Assembly: GCA_016191165.1 (NCBI GenBank)
Contig: JACPPF010000103.1
Location: 1-33,447, forward strand
Direction of reading: 5' to 3'
DNA from: Planctomycetota bacterium
GTDB taxonomy: Bacteria > Planctomycetota > Planctomycetia > Gemmatales > Gemmataceae
Length of the DNA stretch: 33,447 nt
Within the stretch, counting starts at the first letter, position 1. Every line of letters begins with the position of its first letter. This document shows, piece by piece, positions 1-7,063 of this stretch. The notes under the pieces were generated by a model. That model saw only the letters and a list, made by a program, of their open reading frames with translations. It was not told the origin of the DNA and did not search any database. The translations under genes were made by a program, and so were the position numbers.

Positions 1-1
1 G

Positions 2-46
2 ATCCCCTGGCTCGGCAAAAAACGCCTGCGCCTGGTCTTCGGCTGA
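2..46 (+). other. Possible 3' end of a truncated coding region
   Basis: An open frame enters from the left edge and ends in TGA after 14 codons (ending KKRLRLVFG). It is too short to identify. It is listed only because the palindrome starts four bases after its stop, as a terminator or an inserted repeat would. Confidence 0.2.
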
Positions 47-49
47 GGC

Positions 50-220
50 TCCGTGGGGTTAAGTCTTGTGCTAACATTTGACCCGCCAACCGGGTCGAAA
101 TGTTAACACGACGAACACGCGTGGGAATCCAGGCTAGCCTGGATTCCCACGGGCTTCAGTCGTGTTAACATTTTTCCGCCAAAACGGTCGCGATGTTAGC
201 ACAACACTTAACCCCACGGA
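50..220. repeat. 171-bp nested palindrome (giant inverted repeat)
   Basis: The arms 50-135 and 136-220 are near-perfect reverse complements. Both begin or end in TCCGTGGGGTTAAGT and meet at a perfect 30-bp core (121-150, GTGGGAATCCAGG then CTAG then CCTGGATTCCCAC). Each arm also folds on itself: GTGCTAACATTT pairs with AATGTTAACAC around a GC-rich loop, so the DNA could form a cruciform with side hairpins. It holds no credible gene. The core half-site recurs at 5918-5935 and 6241-6257, so this is a dispersed repeat family, perhaps a MITE or a bidirectional terminator. Its origin is not known to me. Confidence 0.9.
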
Positions 221-394
221 GCGCTTAGTGAAGTGGACCCCATTCATTGGGCGCAAAAACCGCCAAAGTAAGTTAGACCTCGCCCGCAAACGAAGCTCCA
301 CGCCGGGTTGTGTGGGCGGGAGCCTCAGCCTCAGCCGTCGGGGGCCTTGCGCAGCGAAGGCGAACGGACGCACGCCAGCGATTAATGCCGCTCA
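221..394. other. Non-coding or remnant stretch between palindrome and gene fragment
   Basis: I see no convincing gene here. The stretch starting near 232 (TGAAGTGGACCCCATTCATT) looks like the end of a transposon of the IS3 kind, which often starts with TG and a TGGACC-like motif, but no matching opposite end or transposase is visible. It could equally be decayed intergenic DNA. Low confidence. Confidence 0.2.
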
Positions 395-664
395 GCGTGC
401 CGGTATCTGGCGACCGTTCTCGCTGCTCTCATCCAGGGCGAAGATCGTGATGTGGTTCTCTCCCCGGAGTGGAAACCGGTGCAGCATCTCAACGCCATCA
501 AGCCGCTGAATCCCTGGATTCAGGACATCGCCAAGGGGAGTTTCCGCAAGAAGCAATCGCCCGTCATCAAAGGATCGGGATGGGTGGTCAAGAGCTTGGA
601 GGCCGCGCTGTGGGCGTTCCATGACGCCAGCACATTCGAGGAAGCCGTCTTGCGAGCGGTCAAC
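395..664 (+). pseudogene. ADP-ribosylglycohydrolase, C-terminal fragment
   Basis: The frame reads ACRYLATVLAAL, then LSPEW, then [20 protein letters not shown] and [10 protein letters not shown]. This is the typical C-terminal part of ADP-ribosylglycohydrolase (DraG/ARH-like) enzymes, which remove ADP-ribose from proteins. In intact family members the next residues are a metal-binding LGDDADTTGA-like motif. Here the match stops at AVN (about 664) and the sequence changes to an unrelated gene on the other strand. The N-terminal two thirds and the catalytic acidic cluster are missing, so it cannot be active. The left break lies near 385-398, just after an in-frame stop at 383-385. Confidence 0.75.
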
Positions 665-914
665 CACGGGCCAGCAGCGCCTCTTGAAATCGGCGGTACA
701 ACTCCTCGGTCAGTATCCAGCCCCGATAAATGATTTCACCGCCATCCCCAGGTGGAAGGCGATTGAAGGCGAGGTCGATTTCCCCAGCAGACAACGCCTC
801 TTCATCGAAGAGGAAGCAAGAAAAGCCCAGCGATTTCGCAGCGTCGAATTCGGGTTCAAAGATTGGCTCCGGCAGCTTGCGCATCATTGGGTTCTGAGGA
901 AAGAGGAGATTCAT
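660..914 (-). pseudogene. ATP-grasp family protein, N-terminal fragment
   Basis: On the minus strand an ATG at 914 opens a frame beginning [17 protein letters not shown], continuing through [12 protein letters not shown] and [15 protein letters not shown] recognise this as the N-terminus of a bacterial ATP-grasp-type protein that often starts with a 'FP.NPM..+.P...F..E..AA...G' pattern; the assignment is from memory of the family. It has a weak AGGGA motif upstream. It stops at 660-662 in codons that belong to the ADP-ribosylglycohydrolase fragment, so only about 84 residues remain and the ATP-binding part is lost. It follows the EF-Tu end on the same strand by 53 bp, so 664-1050 may be one transplanted piece. 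Confidence 0.55.
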
Positions 915-967
915 TTTAGATCCCTGGAAGATAAACGTGGGGGCAGATCGCTCCACCCCCACAAGGT

Positions 968-1050
968 TCAATCAACAACTTCGGTGATGACGCCAGAGCC
1001 CACCGTCTTGCCGCCTTCCCGAATGGCGAAGTGGCTCCCGATGTCGAGGG
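968..1050 (-). pseudogene. tuf: Elongation factor Tu, last ~27 codons only
   Basis: Reading the minus strand from about 1050 down to the TGA at 968-970 gives [20 protein letters not shown] followed by [21 protein letters not shown] is the near-universal C-terminus of translation factor EF-Tu. Upstream of it, at about 1050, the sequence switches to the phosphoketolase 3' end on the opposite strand. So it is a piece of a tuf gene cut off from its body, not a functional gene. Finding a housekeeping gene end here supports either transposed debris or an assembly join. Confidence 0.8.
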
Positions 1051-1331
1051 CCAACCACGACAACATCCACGTGCGCGGTTACAAGGAAGAGGGCACAATT
1101 ACTACGGCCTTCGATATGACGGTGCTGAACGACCTGGACCGGTTCCATCTCGTGATGGACACCATCGACCGCCTGCCGCAGACCGGCGCCAAGGGCATCT
1201 ATTTGAAGCAGCAGCTCAAGAACAAACTGATCGAGCACAAGCAATACATCGACTTCCACGGCGAAGATATGCCGGAGATTCGCAACTGGAAATGGAGCCG
1301 GGCGAATAGCGTTCGGAAGGATCAGCGATGA
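1050..1331 (+). pseudogene. xfp: Phosphoketolase (Xfp), C-terminal fragment
   Basis: The plus-strand frame from about 1050 reads [20 protein letters not shown], then [20 protein letters not shown] and a charged tail ending at TGA 1329-1331. [17 protein letters not shown] and [10 protein letters not shown] are hallmark C-terminal motifs of xylulose-5-phosphate/fructose-6-phosphate phosphoketolase, a thiamine-diphosphate enzyme that makes acetyl phosphate. Intact enzymes are about 800 residues; only about 90 remain. The stop overlaps the acetate kinase start (ATGA), the classic xfp-ackA arrangement in which acetyl phosphate is turned to acetate and ATP. Broken at 1050 by joining to the EF-Tu end. 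Confidence 0.87.
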
Positions 1332-1566
1332 ATTTCAATCAGACCGGCCAGCGGATTCTCACGATCAACACTGGCTCTTCCAGCCTCAAGATCGCCCTCT
1401 ATGAGGGGGGCCAGGAAGAGACGCGGATGCTCTCGGGCCACGTCGAGCGGATCGGCGTTCCTGGCGGGCGTTTACGTCTCACGGACGCCAACGGCGCGAG
1501 CTTGATCGATCAGGGAGGTGACCTTCGGGACCACGGTGCCGCGTTGGATGCGGTGTTGGTCTGGTT
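1328..1566 (+). pseudogene. ackA: Acetate kinase, N-terminal fragment
   Basis: The start ATG overlaps the xfp stop. The protein begins [28 protein letters not shown] is the N-terminal signature of acetate kinase (AckA), which transfers phosphate from acetyl phosphate to ADP. Similarity continues through a DHGAALDAVLVWL segment, about residue 79, and then breaks near 1566, where the sequence becomes the reverse strand of a copper ATPase. The frame closes at TGA 1574-1576. The catalytic middle of about 170 residues is absent. The C-terminal third lies at 2031-2458 on the opposite strand. Confidence 0.85.
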
Positions 1567-1571
1567 GCCGG

Positions 1572-1977
1572 GCTGATCGCGCACGATCTGCGGGTGCATG
1601 GGGCAGGAGTATTCCACATTGGTGGCCGCCGGAGCACTGCCGACGGGTTCCAGGGTCATGCCGCACTTGGGGCACGTCCCTGGATGATCCTGCCGGACTT
1701 CCGGGTGCATCGGGCAGGTATAGATTGTCCCGCCTGTCGATGCTGACATGCCGCTTGTTTCCGTTGCATGCGGCTTGAGGTATCGCTTCGGGTCCGCTTG
1801 AAACTTCTGCCGACAAGAGTTCGAGCAGAAGTAATAAGTTCGTCCATCGTGTACGACCGAGCCTGCCGCGTGTGACGGATCCACCGACATCGCGCAGACC
1901 GGATCAGTAACAGCGAGCAACTCCGCTGGTGAAGTGGAATGTTGCTCAGGGGGAATTTTGTCAACGGTTTGCATCAT
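1572..1977 (-). pseudogene. copA: Copper-transporting P-type ATPase, N-terminal metal-binding fragment
   Basis: Start chosen at ATG 1977 (or the adjacent ATG 1974) because a strong GAGGAGAAGG lies directly upstream. Domains in order: a YHS/TRASH metal-binding domain (DPVCAMSVDP, then YYFCSNSCRQKF), a heavy-metal-binding domain (YTCPMHPEVRQDHPGTCPKC) and the beginning of a second (YSCPMHPQIVRDQPGN). These are the usual N-terminal domains of long copper/silver P1B ATPases. The second domain stops abruptly after PGN at about 1572, and the reading then enters the antisense of ackA. The membrane and catalytic parts are at 2455-3987 on the other strand. Confidence 0.82.
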
Positions 1978-2030
1978 CCTTCTCCTCTTTTTGGTCTTCA
2001 CTCGGCCACCAATGGGTTACGTGAACAGGA

Positions 2031-2458
2031 CTAACCGCTCTTCTCCATTACCGCCCTGGTGTGTCGAGCAATCATCAAGTCCTCATCGGTCTGCATGACT
2101 CGCACAATTGTCGAACTGCCTTCCCGCGAAATGACGGGGGCGTGCGCTTCGTTGCGACGCGGGTCCAACCGGATGCCGAGAAACTCCAGGCCCTCACAGA
2201 TGCGCAACCGGACGGACGCGGCGTGTTCCCCGATCCCTCCGGTAAAGACCAGGGTATCCAGTCCGCCCAGGGTGACGGCCAAGGCCCCGAGGTACTTTTT
2301 CGCCTGATAACAGAACAGCGCGACTGCCTCCGCGGCATGCTCGTCCGCAGATTCTCTTTCGAGCAAATCGCGCATGTCCGCACTGGTCCCCGAGACCCCG
2401 AGGAGCCCGGCCTCCCGGTTGACCAGCTCATTCAGCGCGGCCGGCGTCATCCCCGTTC
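2031..2458 (-). pseudogene. ackA: Acetate kinase, C-terminal fragment
   Basis: Minus-strand frame ending at TAG 2031-2033. It reads [20 protein letters not shown], then DMRDLLE, LVFTGGIGEHAASVR and a C-terminus with VMQTDEDLMIARHT. FTGGIGE is the acetate kinase ATP-binding signature. It begins without a start codon of its own near 2458, where the sequence becomes the copper ATPase on the plus strand. It matches roughly the last third of AckA and pairs with the N-terminal piece at 1328-1566; about 170 central residues are lost. In its own direction it lies 53 bp upstream of the copA N-terminal fragment, so the original order was ackA then copA. Confidence 0.87.
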
Positions 2459-3987
2459 GGCGTGTCAAGGCCGACGGGACCGAGGAAGACGCGCCGCTTG
2501 ACCAAGTGCGGGTCGGCAACCTGTTGCGCGTTCGGCCCGGCGAAAAGGTTCCGGCCGACGGTGTCGTCACGGAGGGCCGTAGTGCAGTGGACGAGTCGAT
2601 GATCTCCGGCGAGCCGATCCCAGCCGAAAAGGAGCCGGGCAGCAAAGTCGTCGCCGCCACGGTCAACGGCACGGGTGGGTTGCTGATCAAAGCCGAGAAG
2701 GTCGGCTCCGACACACTCCTCGCCCAGATCGTGCGCATGGTCGGGGAGGCCCAGCGCAGCCGCGCCCCGATTGAGCGAATGGTCGATCAAGTTGCGAGCT
2801 ACTTCGTCCCTGCTGTCGTTCTCGTCAGCCTCCTGACTTTCGCGGTCTGGAGCCTTTGGGGGCCGGAGCCAAAGCTGGCCCATGCTCTTGTTAACGCAGT
2901 GGCAGTGCTGATCATTGCGTGCCCATGCGCACTCGGGCTGGCCACGCCGATGGCGATTATGGTCGGCGTCGGCCGCGGGGCTGAAAATGGCATCCTCATC
3001 AAGAACGCAGAGGCGCTCGAAATTTTGCAGCGGGCCGACACACTCGTTGTAGATAAGACCGGCACGCTCACTGAGGGCAAGCCCCATCTCGTCGCGGTCG
3101 AACCCGCCAATGGCTTCACGGCGGACGATATTTTGCGGCTCGCGGCCGGGCTGGAGCGTGGCAGCGAACATCCGCTGGCAGCTGCAATTATCAAAGGCGC
3201 GGAAGAAAAACACCTGACCATTCCCACCTCGCAGGACTTTCAGTCCGTCACCGGAAAGGGAGTAACCGGAACCATTGGAGGCCGCAAGGCCGCCTTCGGC
3301 AACACGGCTCTGATGGCCGATCAAGCGGGTATCGCGGCGATGCAAGCCCGGATCGAGGAGCTGCGCGGCGAAGGGCAAACGGTGATGCTCTTGGAAATCG
3401 ACGGCCGCTTTGCCGGGCTGATTGGCGTCGCCGACCGAATCAAGGACACGACCCTGGAAGCCATTCGCTTGCTTCACGAGGATGGGCTGCGGATAATTAT
3501 GTTGACCGGCGACAGCCAGCGCACGGCCGAGGCGGTGGCGCGAAAGCTGGGTATCGATGAAGTGATCGCCGGCGTCCTGCCGGGCCAGAAGAGCGAGACA
3601 ATCAAGAAGCTCCAGGCCGAAGGTCGGGTCGTCGCGATGGCGGGGGACGGGATCAACGACGCCCCGGCCCTGGCCCAGGCCCCGATCGGCATTGCGATGG
3701 GCTCGGGCACGGACGTGGCGATGGAGAGTGCCGGCGTCACGCTGGTGAAGGGGGACCTGCGAGCCATCGCCCGCGCCCGCCGGCTGAGCCGGGCAACGAT
3801 GAGCAACATCCGGAAGAACCTGTTTCTAGCGTTCGTCTACAACCTGGCCAGTGTGCCGGTTGCCGCCGGCGTGTTGTATCCCTTCTTGGGCATTCTGATC
3901 GACCCGATATGGGCCAGCGCTGCTATGGGCCTGAGTTCTCTATCGGTGGTAGGAAACGCCCTGCGGCTGCGGCGGGCAGAACTCTAA
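2455..3987 (+). pseudogene. copA: Copper-transporting P-type ATPase, catalytic part
   Basis: About 510 residues of a P1B-type copper ATPase: actuator domain with [15 protein letters not shown], membrane helices, the ion-binding [11 protein letters not shown] motif, the phosphorylation motif [17 protein letters not shown] of the nucleotide-binding domain, and [11 protein letters not shown] of the hinge, ending with two more helices. In an intact enzyme it would export Cu(I) from the cytoplasm. It lacks the metal-binding N-terminus and the first four helices; the in-frame methionine upstream (2374) falls in antisense ackA. The start of the match is about 2455-2463. Its N-terminal domains sit inverted at 1572-1977. 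It could only be expressed as a truncated protein, probably inactive. Confidence 0.9.
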
Positions 3988-4732
3988 AAGCCACGCGGCA
4001 CGCAATATCATAGCGCACCATTCCGTTGAACTTGCCGTGACGCAAACCTTCCCTCTTTTCTGGCGGGCTGGAGTCCAAAGCCATTATCGAAAAAAATCTG
4101 TCCGACTTGCTCGCTGAAACGGATCGTGAAAAAATCCCTCTTGCCTTTGCCGCCCCAGGCCGTAGATTAAAAATGATAGGTTGCAACGATGTCGTCGGAC
4201 GACTAGATGAAGAGCATACCAGCATAGCTGGAAGGCTCGTCGAAGGGTAAGCCGACGTGGTCGAATGCCTCAGGGTATTCTGCCACGTCGGCTTTTTTCG
4301 TTTGCGGTGGAGTGGAACGGTCGCAACTACAAGGACGAACTCCAAGGGCCAACTCGCCTTAACCATGGCGTGCCAGATCGCCCAATGCGGCGGGCGAAAC
4401 TTTAGTACCAGCAGAAACATGGCAACTTCGCACACCTTTGGAGGAAATCGCCCATGTGACGCTGGTTCGGCGGCGACGGGTGCGAGCGGGCGTTAGGTGG
4501 CGTTAGGTGAATATGGCTGCCTGATCCCGGGAAAGCTTTTTGAGCGCTCGGGAACGAGAAGATTACGGCACCGAAATTGCAGTGCGAATAGACATCGGCG
4601 TCTTTCACTTGTGAACAGCCGTCGTCTGACACGGACACAGGGACCCAAAGTTGCGTGCTGCGGCTGGGTCATCTGTGGCTTCCCGAGTTGCGGACGAAAC
4701 TTTAATAGGAAGCGCGATCCTTGTGGGATCGT
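3988..4732. other. Gene-poor intergenic stretch
   Basis: About 745 bp in which I find no convincing gene. On the minus strand near 4168-4200 a very short frame ends VATYHF-stop, the kind of C-terminus seen in outer-membrane barrels, but a stop lies 11 codons earlier, so at most it is debris. A terminator sits at 4249-4298. Two short similar sequences, CGAAACTTTAGTA near 4395 and CGAAACTTTAATA near 4692, may be related promoter-like elements. A 34-bp segment (4657-4690) resembles one upstream of the gene at 6806. Confidence 0.5.
4249..4298 (+). terminator. Rho-independent terminator
   Basis: A perfect 12-bp stem, AAGCCGACGTGG (4249-4260) with CCACGTCGGCTT (4283-4294), closes a 22-base loop and runs into a T6 tract on the plus strand. 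It would end transcripts coming from the copA side. Confidence 0.8.
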
Positions 4733-4807
4733 GTGACCGGATCCAGGCCCCAACCCTTTATTTCAAAGGGTCAGTGGGTAGTAGGGTTCCAGATAAGGAG
4801 TTTGATC
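4733..4807 (+). promoter_or_regulatory. Leader/promoter region, copy 1 of a duplicated upstream element
   Basis: GTGACCGGATCCAGGCCCCA and ACCCTTTATTTC, then AGGGTTCC and an AAGGAG ribosome site (4795-4800), match in order the region at 5680-5750 ahead of the small lipoprotein. Similarity continues into the first codons (ATGATG...CTCACGAAAT). The conserved order suggests a shared promoter and leader, so both genes may respond to the same signal. No sigma factor or regulator can be named from the sequence. Confidence 0.55.
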
Positions 4808-5560
4808 ATGATGTGTCTCACGAAATTCACTCCCGCCATGTTGGCGATCGTGGCCGGCGCGTTCCTGGCGATGGGCACGGCCACGGCGCAACGCACGGGC
4901 GGCGGCCACGGCGGCTACTTGGGCGGCCGCGCGCCCGCCTACCACGGCGTCTACTACGGCCAGCCTAACTGGAACTACGTCGTACCGCATCGTTCCACTT
5001 ATGCGGGGGGCTACTACTCGGTCGGCCGGACCCACTATTACACCCCGACCCCCATCGTCTCGGTGTTTGCGGCGCCACCCGTCGGCACCACCGCACTGCC
5101 GGTGCAAAAGCCCGTCGAGTTGACCTTCGGGGGGTTTGCCCGGTATCAGGACCTGGCCGGCCGACTGGTGACGGACGCCAACGCCCTGTGCCTGGACATG
5201 CACCACAACTACCAGGGCAACAAGAACTTTGCCGAAGCGTACGGCGAGGCCTACGGTGTCCTCCAGGCGGCCAAGTACCTGCAGGGCAACGAGCACAAGG
5301 GCCACAAGGAGACTATCGGCAAGCGCGTAGCCGAGATGCATGGCCTGATGCACCACGTCATGGACGAGACGCGCGGCTGGACTCGGACGGCCAAAAGGCA
5401 AGTGGGCGCGGGCACGCTGGAGGAGAATATGGCCGGGGTGGAGGCTGTCATGCACCACCTCGCGTATGACGCCGGCATCAAACAGAATGAACCAGCCCCT
5501 GGAGCGGCCCTGCCCGTGGTAGACCCGAAGGAAGAAGCTCCCGCGCCGGCTCGCAAATAA
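4808..5560 (+). CDS. Secreted protein of unknown function with Gly/His/Tyr-rich N-terminus
   Basis: A 250-residue protein. The start is the first of two tandem ATGs, seven bases after AAGGAG. An N-terminal signal peptide (LTKFTPAMLAIVAGAFLAMG, cut near ATAQ) suggests export. Next comes a flexible Gly/His/Tyr-rich part (about residues 28-85). From about residue 105 there is a mostly helical domain with many His residues, including CLDMHHNYQGNK, MHGLMHHVMDETRGW and MHHLAYDAG, ending in a Pro/Ala/Glu/Lys tail. The repeated MHH pairs could bind metal, which fits the copper genes nearby, but this is inference. I do not recognise a named family. It appears to be a monocistronic gene sharing its leader with the 5751 gene. 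Confidence 0.8.
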   Translation: MMCLTKFTPAMLAIVAGAFLAMGTATAQRTGGGHGGYLGGRAPAYHGVYYGQPNWNYVVPHRSTYAGGYYSVGRTHYYTPTPIVSVFAAPPVGTTALPVQKPVELTFGGFARYQDLAGRLVTDANALCLDMHHNYQGNKNFAEAYGEAYGVLQAAKYLQGNEHKGHKETIGKRVAEMHGLMHHVMDETRGWTRTAKRQVGAGTLEENMAGVEAVMHHLAYDAGIKQNEPAPGAALPVVDPKEEAPAPARK

Positions 5561-5582
5561 CGTTGAATCGTTCCCACACATA

Positions 5583-5611
5583 CGGCCGTCCTGCGCGGAC
5601 TGCAGGGCGGC
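5583..5611 (+). terminator. Hairpin after the secreted-protein gene
   Basis: GGCCGTCCTG pairs with CAGGGCGGCC with one G-U type mismatch around a 9-base loop, 22 bp after the stop codon. There is no T tract, so it may be a weak terminator or a transcript-end stabiliser. Confidence 0.35.
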
Positions 5612-5679
5612 CTGACGCAATGCCTATAAGTGCAGGATCGTGCAACCTGATGAGTTAAGCTCGACCGCTGTGCGACCGA

Positions 5680-5750
5680 GTGACCGGATGCAGGCCCCAA
5701 CCCTTCATTTCGAAGGTGCGGCCGGCGCCAGGGTTCCGACAAGGAGTTTC
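5680..5750 (+). promoter_or_regulatory. Leader/promoter region, copy 2 of the duplicated upstream element
   Basis: GTGACCGGATGCAGGCCCCA followed by ACCCTTCATTTC, CAGGGTTCC and AAGGAG (5741-5746) repeats the order of elements at 4733-4807. The start region after it also resembles copy 1, including the encoded signal sequence (LTK....LAIV). The duplication seems to have carried promoter, ribosome site and signal peptide, after which the mature parts differ. Confidence 0.55.
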
Positions 5751-5849
5751 ATGATGATGTATCTTACGAAATGGTTCAGCGCCGCCACGTTGGCGATCGT
5801 TCTTTTGGCATTGCTAACGCTCGCGGGCTGCAACCCTCACCCTCATTAG
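5751..5849 (+). CDS. Very small lipoprotein (32 residues)
   Basis: Begins with three tandem ATGs after AAGGAG; 5754 gives the better spacing, 5751 is also possible. The sequence MMMYLTKWFSAATLAIVLLA is a signal peptide followed by LTLAGC, a lipobox with the lipidated Cys at 27, then only NPHPH. After processing a six-residue lipidated peptide ending in two histidines would remain. It may be a truncated relative of the neighbouring gene, since leader and signal match, or a true small entericidin-like peptide. Function unknown. Confidence 0.55.
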   Translation: MMMYLTKWFSAATLAIVLLALLTLAGCNPHPH

Positions 5850-5917
5850 TGGGACGTGATCTGTCAGGACTATTAGTTAGTTCGGCCGCTGAGATGCCGG
5901 TGTCCGGCAAGAAAGCG

Positions 5918-6257
5918 GCTAGCCTGGATTCCCACGGGGCCCTATTGAGCTAACGAAAATAGCATCGCGACCGCGTTTTTTTCGTGTGTCAGCTGCACGA
6001 CGCGTTACAGACGATTTTACCGAAAATCGAGAGAAACCGATTGCTAGCTGATGATGGCCGTTTCGGGTATCCCAGAAACCCTGTGTTTTTCGCGTTTTCC
6101 ATGACACGCATTTTGATGAGGGCCGTCATGATCTATTGGTTATCGGTTTACCAGTAACGCCAACAAGTAACACGCCGCCCGCAGATTCCTTGGTTTTTTT
6201 GGGGTTTTGCATCTGAAATTGATAGCTCCAGTACCTTCCATGGGAATCCAGGCTAGC
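5918..6257. mobile_element. Possible non-coding element bounded by inverted repeats
   Basis: The left end GCTAGCCTGGATTCCCAC (5918-5935) and the right end TGGGAATCCAGGCTAGC (6241-6257) are perfect inverted copies, enclosing about 305 bp that is poorer in GC than its surroundings and holds no gene. The same 18-bp half-site forms the centre of the palindrome at 121-150, where the two ends abut tail to tail. This pattern fits a small non-autonomous mobile element or a structured repeat. I see no clear target-site duplication, so the type is uncertain. It fills the 460-bp gap before the copper-storage gene. Confidence 0.4.
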
Positions 6258-6310
6258 GGTCTCAGACGTTCTGGGACCGGCGACGCTGGCATCTTTTTGA
6301 GGATCGACGA

Positions 6311-6667
6311 ATGCACGAACATGCCGAGCACTTTACGAAGTGCGCCAAAGCCTGCGCTGACTGTCAGCTCCAGTGCGACTCTTGTTTCACGCATTGCGTG
6401 GCGCTGCTGGCCGACGGCAAGAAGGAACATGCCAAGACGGCGCAGCTCTGCGCCGACTGTGCCGAGTGTTGCAAAAGCTGTGCAACCCTGTGTGCCAGGG
6501 AGAGCCCCCTCGCTCGCCTCATGCTGGAGTGTTGCGCAAAGTGCTGCGACGAATGCGCCGCGGCGTGCGAGAAAATCACCGGCGACAAGAACATGGCGGC
6601 CTGCGCGAAGTCGTGCCGCGATTGCGCCAAGGAGTGCCGGGCAATGATCAAGCACCTGTCGCACTAA
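6311..6667 (+). CDS. Cysteine-rich four-helix-bundle copper-storage-type protein (Csp/DUF326)
   Basis: A 118-residue protein with 22 cysteines arranged as CxxxC, CxxC and CC patterns along predicted helices (KCAKACADCQLQCDSC, CADCAECCKSC, ECCAKCCDECAAAC, CAKSCRDCAKEC). This matches the DUF326/Csp family, in which Cys side chains pointing into a four-helix bundle hold many Cu(I) ions. There is no signal peptide, so it should be cytosolic, like Csp3. The start follows a GAGG motif. The family is well described; the 22-Cys count is higher than the 18 I recall for Csp3. It fits a copper-handling context, with the copper ATPase remnant upstream and a multicopper oxidase downstream. Confidence 0.85.
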   Translation: MHEHAEHFTKCAKACADCQLQCDSCFTHCVALLADGKKEHAKTAQLCADCAECCKSCATLCARESPLARLMLECCAKCCDECAAACEKITGDKNMAACAKSCRDCAKECRAMIKHLSH

Positions 6668-6744
6668 ACTTGGCCCTTGCCGATAGGCCGGGCGCGGGCG
6701 TCAAGGGGCGTCAAGCCTGTGCCCAGTTTGCTTGTTCGACATGT

Positions 6745-6778
6745 GCCGCGGCTGTGTCAGCTGTGGCTTCACGAGTTC
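6745..6778 (+). promoter_or_regulatory. Upstream element shared with 4657-4690
   Basis: The segment containing GGCTGTGTCAGCTGTGGCTT matches 4657-4690 at about 29 of 34 positions. Here it ends 27 bp before the gene at 6806; the other copy lies about 120 bp before the gene at 4808. It could be a regulator site or promoter. The function is unproven. Confidence 0.3.
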
Positions 6779-6805
6779 TTCAACATTTTTTCTGGGGAGT
6801 TAGCC

Positions 6806-6961
6806 ATGGTTGAAACGATGACCAGTTACAAATGTGTCGCCTGTGGGACGATCAAGACGATTCCGTCAGACCAGAAGGTTCCCACCTGCTGCGGCAAGGC
6901 GATGCAAAAAACCGAACTGCAGAAGCCGGGGGAAAGCAAAGAAGGTTCCTGTTGTTCGTGA
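6806..6961 (+). CDS. Small rubredoxin-like metal-binding protein
   Basis: A 51-residue protein, starting at ATG after a GGGGAG motif. It reads YKCVACGTIKTIPSDQKVP then TCCGKAMQ, giving a CxxC knuckle, a CC pair and a final CC near the C-terminus. The layout resembles rubredoxin-like or zinc-ribbon desulforedoxin-type proteins that bind one metal ion with four cysteines. Its place between the copper-storage gene and the Met-rich genes suggests a metal or redox role, but I cannot assign a partner. Confidence 0.65.
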   Translation: MVETMTSYKCVACGTIKTIPSDQKVPTCCGKAMQKTELQKPGESKEGSCCS

Positions 6962-7063
6962 GCCCGCCGAATACCAGACCCTCTCGTTCGAGCAATGAAT
7001 CAGGCAAATGACAGTCAGTCAATGTTCTTAACCAGAGTCGAACTCCAATTACGAAGGAATACC

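Noticed and set aside
2428-3477. Long minus-strand open frame antisense to the copper ATPase
   Set aside because: It is a shadow of the GC-rich copA coding strand; it has no family motifs and no ribosome site.
3923-4435. 170-codon minus-strand open frame crossing the copA end and a terminator
   Set aside because: It overlaps the copA 3' end and runs through a strong hairpin; the composition is not protein-like and no family is recognised.
5099-5560. Copper-binding assignment for the MHH-rich domain of the 4808 gene
   Set aside because: The repeated His pairs are suggestive, but no known family or conserved spacing is visible, so the gene is left as unknown.
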